NCBI GenBank assembly: GCA_947044405.1
Contig: CAMRHE010000156.1
Span: 911,001 to 975,000, forward strand
Source of the DNA: Leptodactylus fallax
Taxonomy: Eukaryota; Chordata; Amphibia; Anura; Leptodactylidae
Length of the DNA stretch: 64,000 bases
Reading direction: 5' to 3'
Positions 58,610 through 64,000 of this stretch are shown piece after piece. Every line of letters starts with the position of its first letter. Position 1 is the stretch's first letter. Under the pieces are notes generated by a model, which saw only the letters and a program-made list of their open reading frames with translations, was not told where the DNA came from and ran no database searches. The position numbers and the translations under genes are program-made.

Positions 58610-59123
58610 TGTTTGTAGAATGGGTAGGATGCAAGGTGGATCCAAAAAATAGAGGAACAAATCCTGCGCTTTCCAAGTATATTTCTTTCTTTATTTAGCT
58701 CAACACACAACACGTTTCGGAGATATAAAGTCTCCTTTTTCAAGTGTAAATGAGGCAAACACGTTGTGTGTTGAGCTAAATAAAGAAAGAAATATACTTG
58801 GAAAGCGCAGGATTTGTTCCTCTATTTTTTGGATCCACCTTGCATCCTACCCATTCTACAAACATTGTATCCAGATCTTCGGAAACCTGGCATTGAGAGG
58901 TCCTGCAGCATTCCATATTCTAAGTGGGGTCAGCAGTTGTGGCTATTCACAACTGAACCAGGTGAGGGCAAAACCTAAACAAATTCAATCATTTTGTGTT
59001 GTGGTATATATCCCTCATCCTGTAAAATTGATATAAAGGCATCATCTATTATTGTTGTCTATTTCACCATAGAAGCAATAGAGCATTTGACACCAAAAAG
59101 TATCAAACAGTATTCTTTTTAAG
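58610..59123. mobile_element. Palindromic PLE-type insertion in the L1 3' UTR
   Basis: Flanked by a perfect 15-bp duplication CCTGTTCATAGATAA (58595-58609, 59124-59138). Arms 58611-58711 and 58763-58863 are near-perfect reverse complements of 101 bp; the 51-base centre carries a GGAGA..TCTCC hairpin next to GAAACGTG on the minus strand. The rest (58864-59123) is single-copy. A long target duplication with a partly inverted, 5'-truncated copy fits the way PLEs insert. No RT remains, so the class is inferred. Confidence 0.65.
58712..58757 (-). ncRNA. Degenerate hammerhead-like motif at the palindrome centre
   Basis: On the minus strand: TTGAAAA, stem GGAGA/TCTCC with a seven-base loop, then GAAA and CGTGTTGTG. 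The stem and GAAA box fit the hammerhead core, but the first box differs from CUGANGA at two or more positions. Weak alone; supported by location in a PLE-like insertion. Confidence 0.4.
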
Positions 59124-59439
59124 CCTGTTCATAGATAAGGCACAGTAGTAAAGGATTAGGCGAAGGGCTGGCGAGGCCCACAATAAGGAAATCGGCAATG
59201 AATAACACAGTGGCAACTAAAATAACTGTAACGATAGGTGGGTGATGGCTGAAAGAACAAAAATCCAACTGTAGAGAGCCTCCACAGGACCACCCGCCTA
59301 ACAGTAGATTAAGACAAACGTTGAAACGGAGGGGGGTCATAGGGAGTACTCAGTGTACGGGACACACAAAACCACAGACACGACAAGGACAGAGGGGCAC
59401 ACTGGTACAAGGGGGGGAGGAATGGAAGGGAAAATTTGG

Positions 59440-62400
59440 TTATGGAGAGCAGCCGGACACTGCACCAACATAGGAGCAAAGCAACCCCACATCAAGAAAA
59501 GAAAGAGGAGAACTCCGAGGCCACCAGGGCTTCCATTCTCCTGATAAGGAGAAGCTCCCGAAGAAACTCCACCAGGGTAGGCGCGGCAGTACTGCGCCAA
59601 TGCCTGGGAATGACTGTTCTGGCGGCGGTGAGGAAATGTCGCAAGAGGTCCTTCTTAACAGCCGAGACTCTCCCAGGGGCCAATGTAGGAGGGGGGGCCC
59701 AGGTGTAGTGTCCTGGAGGAGGATACCATAAAGAACAGAGAGGGCACGCGGAGTGGTATTAGTCCGGGGAAAGGGCAAACTCCAAGTCGGTTAGAGAAGA
59801 TGAGAGCGTAGGAAGCAGGGAGAACTTACAGATGAAGGCAGTGAGCTGGCCATATTCTAACCAAGACAAACGGAGATTGGGATGAAAAGCTTGCAATTGT
59901 GCCAGAGAGGGAAGAGAAGCACTGTCTGTGACCTGATGTAGGCAAACGTCGTCCCTGGCCATCCAGCAAAGGAATTTGTCAGCGGAGCAACCCGGGGGGA
60001 ACATTGGATTTTGGAACAGAGGGCTGAGGGGGCCCGGGACCCTGGCTATGCGGCCACCCGCACTTATGGAGTCCCAAGTCTTGAGGAAGTGGGAGGATAG
60101 AATGGAGTGTCTGATAGCGCTGGGACGAAAATGAGATGGAACCCAAAGTAGGGAGGGGAGGTGGGCTGAAAGCAAGTCAGCCTCTATAGAGACCCATTGC
60201 TTGTCCACCCCGCAATAATGCCAGTCAAAGAGGCGCAACAGTACTGTCGCGCGGTAGTATAGTCGAGGATCAGGCAGGCCCGCACCGCCACGGAGTTTAC
60301 AGCGCATCAGCGCAACCTGCTCCGTGCTGCTCCCCACACAAACCTCCCAAACTGTGTCTGAGCGCAAGCAAAAAAAGAGCGTGGTATTGGAATGGGCAGA
60401 GCTTGGAACATATATAATAAACGGGGCATGACATCCATTTTCAGCACATTGATGCAACCGAACAAGGAGAGCATGCGGGAACCATATTTCCGCAGGTCCG
60501 TCGAAAGGGATTCAAGGATCTGTAAGTAATTAAGGCGGTAGAGAAGGGTGAGGTCTGAAGGGACGTGGATCCCGAGATATTTAATGGAGGTAAGGTGCCA
60601 TTTGAAGGGGAAGTCGTTCGCTAGGAGGGCTGCTTCCGCTGGGGGCAAGGTGATATTGAGGGCCTCACTCTTGGAGAGGTTCACCTTGAAATTGCTCAGG
60701 TGGCCAAAGCAACGGAACTCGCGCAGAATGGATTGAAAGGAAACGCACGGCTGAGAAACGTACAAGAGGAGGTCGTCAGCGCATAAAGCCGTTTTGACCT
60801 GTCGGTTGCCCAGCTGCAAACCACTAGGACAGTTCCGTAAGGCTGTTGCTAGGTGTTCCATGACCAGTGCGTATAAAAGAGGGGACCAGGGGCAACCCTG
60901 CCGCGTGCCATTCTGAACCGGAAAAGAGTTGGAGAGAAGCCTGTTGACCCGCACCTTTGCCGACGCATCACCGTAAAGAGAAAGCACCTTACCCAGGAAC
61001 ACCGGGCCGACTCCAACTTGTTGGAGTGTGGCCCTCAGGAAGCCCCAGTGAATGCGGTCGAACGCTTTTTCAGCATCCACAGAGAGCAAGCACATAGGGA
61101 CATTGGTAGTGCGGGCCGCAGAGATCGCCACTAGCATCTTGCAAACATTGTCCCTGGCCTCGCGGCCTGAAATAAAAAGCCAACCTGATCAGTATGGATC
61201 AGGCCCGGCATTAAAGGGGACAGACGATTATCCAGCAATTTGGCAAATAATTTGATGTCAATGTTGAGCAGGGAAATCGGGCGATAACTGGCACAGCAGG
61301 ACGGATCTTTTCCAGGTTTGGGGAGAACTGTAATGAGTACCGATAGGGATTGGGGGGCAAACGGAGTGGTGTAATTGATACTATTAAAGACACGGGCCAT
61401 CATTGGAGAGAGGAGGTATTGGAAGGACTTGTAAAATCTGGGAGTAAACCCATCGGGGCCAGGGGATTTGCCCGAGGGGGAAGACTGAATGGCGAGGGAG
61501 ACCTCCTCTTCGGAAAAAGGGTCCTCAAGAAGCGCTCTGAGGGAGCGATAGTGGGAAGAGAGGTCTCGACAACTCGACAACATACTCCCAGATTTTCTCA
61601 CTAAGATAGTCCGGGGCAAGATCGGCATATTGCCCACGAATGTTATAGAGGTCGTGGTAAAAGGAACAAAACGCCTCCATGATGTCCGCTGGGTTATGGA
61701 CCGATCGCCCAGGGCCTTTACTTATCCGGGGGATGTACGTGGGGGTATTGCGAGGATGTAGGCGATGTGCGAGGGAACGGCTACACTTATCCGCGAACTC
61801 ATAATAATGTTTCCGGACATGGTCACGGAAAAGCATGGACATCTCGTCTAAGTGGGCTTGAAGCTCCTCTCTAGCATTGAGGAGCACCGTGAAGTCCGCC
61901 TGAGAGCAGGAACGTTTATGTTGCACTTCAAGGGAATAAATCTTGGGTAGCTGTGAGGAGATCCACACCACCCGCTCTTTTTTAAGACGTGCACCATGTT
62001 TAATCAGGACGCCCCGGACCACACATTTTAGTGCCTCCCACTGTAGAGGAAGTGATGTCGAGTCCTGAGCGTGATCAAGACCAAAGTTCCTGATCGCAGC
62101 GCCGACGTCTGCCTGGCAAGTGGTATCTTTTAAAAGGCTGTCATGCAGACGCCAGGTGAGGGGACGGCGCACGAGTCCCAGAACCTCCACTGATAGAAAT
62201 ACGGGCGAATGGTAAGACCAAAGAGTGGAACCAATCTGTCTGGTAGGGGCCGAAGAAAGGGTGTGGTGGCTGATCAAGAAAAAGTCAAAGCGGCTATAGG
62301 AGTTGTGCACGAGGAAGTGGTACGTGTAGTCTCGCTCATTGGGATGTAGGATGCGCCACACGTCAACGAGCTGAGAGTTATGAAGAGCAGTCTTAAGGCT

Positions 62401-62945
62401 ACGCAGGTGGGACTGGGAGTGGGGAGGGCGGGGAAGGGTAGAGTCAGTCATGGGGTCCAAAACGAAATTAAAGTCACCCCCGAGGATCATGACCCCCTCG
62501 CCAAAATCAGAAAGTTTGCCGACTAGGTCCCTACAGTACCGCAGTTGTCTCTGATTAGGGAGGGTGCAACCTGCTATGGTGAGGACCGTACCCGCGATGC
62601 GCAGTTTGAAAAAGACAAATCTACCCTCGGGGTCAATCAGAGTGTCCATTACCTCATGCTGCAGAGACCTATGCAGAGCAATAGATACTCCCTTGGACTT
62701 GGCGGCCGGATTGACGCTGTGGAACCAAACAGGGAAACGGCGGTTGCGGATATCCGGAACATGACCTTCCTTAAAATGAGTCTCCTGTAAATAAGGATAT
62801 GAGAACGTTTTTTGTGAAGTTGGTACAAGATCTGGCTGCGTTTTTGTGGGATGTTAAGTCCTCTTGCGTTCAAGGTACAAATATTCAAAGTAGATATGGC
62901 TGGAGGGGGGGGGGGGGAAGGGGGGGACACAAAAGGAACATACAC
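59440..62945 (-). pseudogene. L1 ORF2, frameshifted, CCHC region deleted
   Basis: Endonuclease: ICTLNARGLNIPQKRSQIL, a frameshift near 62790 at the ETHF block, then GGDFNFVLDP and SRFDFFLIS; the terminal SDH reads SYH (about 62215). RT: GKSPGPDGFTPRFYKSF and YRPISLLNID (61131-61637), then VDAEKAFDRIHW, NGTRQGCPWSP and the catalytic block LCADDLLLY (60307-61137). The thumb region and WLEYGQL follow at 59759-60457. The next part jumps to VKKDLLRHFLTAAR (59492-59683): about 250 bp with the CCHC motif present at 32700-33050 are missing. No ATG fits the start; a C-run at 62905-62918 may have slipped. Confidence 0.88.
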
Positions 62946-62949
62946 TTAG

Positions 62950-63470
62950 GAAAGGGAAAAACTAACGCGATCCGACACAATCTAACACAGAAACAGAAAC
63001 AGAATTCAACTGACTATGCAGTAAGGTGGTGGAATGAGCCACCACCAAAAGAGGAGGGGAAAAGGCAAACAATACCTAAACACATGCTACGCAGTAGCAC
63101 GGAGACCCCGGTGGGGAACGAGCTTTCCAGGAAGGAGCCGCTCCCCCCCCCCCCCCGGGTCCCCGGGCCATGCCACTATAGAGGTAACTGTAACAGCAAA
63201 AATATGCTGACCAAAATAAACAATGTACAGAAGCTAGACAGACCAAGGCATAGGAGAGAGGGGAACAAAACAGAGTAAAGGCAAAAGAAAAAAAGAAGCA
63301 GGCAAGAAGAAAGGGAAAAGAAGAAAAGAGAGGGGGGAGAAAGAAAAAGTGGGAAGGATAGAGATAGAGGGAAGATAACGGTACTTCACGGCCCCGCAGG
63401 GGGCAGACGAAAACCCCTAGGGGTTACAGAAAGGCAGTCTCGCTGGTGTGCAAGAGAAGTAGTTCAGCGA
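62950..63470. other. L1 inter-ORF spacer
   Basis: Purine-rich (AGAAAGAAAGGGAAAAGAAG) with a C-run at 63144-63157. No gene. Similar purine-rich spacer in L1 copy A at 6300-6450. Confidence 0.6.
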
Positions 63471-64000
63471 TCAAGTCGGGGAGGCTTGATGGATCCATTG
63501 CTGAGCCGCAGTTGTGGAGGCTCGGTCACGTCGGCGGCGTGTGGGGTGGCGCTGGAACCGCGCGGGTTGGGCTGGTTCTGGGGCGTCAGGTAACGATGGC
63601 CACTCTGGAATCCGCACCGGAGGGAGTCCAAGGGCGGCTGTGAAGGCAGGAACATCGTCCGGATGAGTTAGGGAAATAGAACAACCATCCCGCCGGACCT
63701 GCAGTCGGAAAGGAAACCCCCAGGAGTACGGGATCTGGTGATGAATCACAAGGTCCAGAAGAGGCTTCAGAGCACGCCGCCTGGCAAGGGTGAGTCTGAA
63801 CAGATCCGGGAGTAAGTTGATAGAAGCATCCTGAAACTCGACTTGGAGGGCATCCCTGGCCTTCCGCATGATGGCCTCTTTGAGCTGGTACCTATGTACC
63901 CGGCAAATGACGTCTCCAGGATTGGCAGAGTCCAGAGGGCGTGGGCCCAGGGAACGATGCGCCCGGTCCAACTCGAGCGGAGAGTCAGGAGGGACCCCCA
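63471..64000 (-). pseudogene. L1 ORF1 C-terminal part, cut by the window
   Basis: Minus-strand open frame to the window edge. LDRAHRSLGPRPL (ERAHR block of the L1 ORF1 core), then a basic C-terminal domain with RRRALKPLLDLV and IPYSWGFPFRLQVRRDG, matching L1 copy A. No stop within the visible part before 63471, so this ORF1 could be intact upstream; it is labelled pseudogene because its ORF2 is dead. Confidence 0.85.

Larger units (their letters stand above)
58478..64000 (-). mobile_element. L1 (Tx1 type) copy C, runs off the window
   Basis: Minus-strand L1 of the same subfamily as 32320-33611 (both share VKKDL.RHFLTAAR.VIPRHWRS). From right to left: ORF1 C-terminal part (63471-64000), a purine-rich inter-ORF spacer (62950-63470), ORF2 (59440-62945) and a 3' UTR with the tail TTTAATAAACTTGATTAAAATAA at 58478-58500. 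A palindromic PLE piece (58610-59123) is inserted in the 3' UTR. The 5' end is beyond 64000. Confidence 0.92.

Overview
This is a 64-kb stretch of vertebrate, most likely frog (anuran amphibian), nuclear DNA made almost entirely of transposable elements inserted into one another. I see no host protein-coding gene, rRNA, tRNA gene or CRISPR. The anuran guess rests on the mix: Tx1-type L1 LINEs, a CR1 family with an (ATGTAACT)-like 3' tail, Penelope-like elements (PLEs) with GIY-YIG and hammerhead-like motifs, at least six Tc1-type families, hAT and TTAA-type (piggyBac/Kolobok) MITEs, a tRNA-derived SINE and a short Helitron. Other vertebrates are not excluded.

Layout. 1-8237: a Tc1 element split by a near full-length Tx1-type L1 (377-8151, minus strand, 12-bp target duplication), itself split by a CR1 copy (4031-5823). 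8241-18003: a decayed PLE bracketed by inverted arms; inside it lie hAT-type repeats (10086-16058) with a TTAA MITE and a SINE, and a Tc1 element (16319-17909) sits in its right arm. 18137-19314: hAT and TTAA MITE pieces. 19391-27281: 138-bp inverted arms bracket an almost full-length CR1 (ORF1 esterase, endonuclease, reverse transcriptase), which carries a Tc1 insertion and a 0.66-kb foldback insertion. 27296-28937: another Tc1. 29600-34845: L1 and CR1 fragments, with a TTAA MITE whose empty site can be read directly. 34896-43690: a relatively well-kept PLE (RT plus GIY-YIG) holding a solo LTR, two Tc1 elements (38912-40477 and 40652-42278), a hammerhead-like motif and a second solo LTR. 43690-47560: a third L1, with an ERV-type solo LTR. 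48276-50082: a non-autonomous Helitron with a nested hAT. 50177-51601: a palindromic Tc1 derivative with 621-bp arms. 51936-54536: a piggyBac transposase remnant next to a Tc1. 55840-56210: a PLE remnant with a second hammerhead-like motif. 58478-64000: an L1 running off the window, with a palindromic PLE piece in its 3' part.

How the parts relate. Every transposase, reverse transcriptase and endonuclease found is broken. The least damaged are two Tc1 transposases (21984-23009 and 39285-40301), each in one frame with only two nonsense codons, and the PLE at 35-38 kb. Target duplications, empty sites and paralogous copies inside the window give a partial insertion order. The most unusual features are the repeated occurrence of large inverted repeats around or within PLE and Tc1 copies and the hammerhead-like cores tied to PLE remnants. 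I do not see a host defence, metabolic or other coordinated gene system here.
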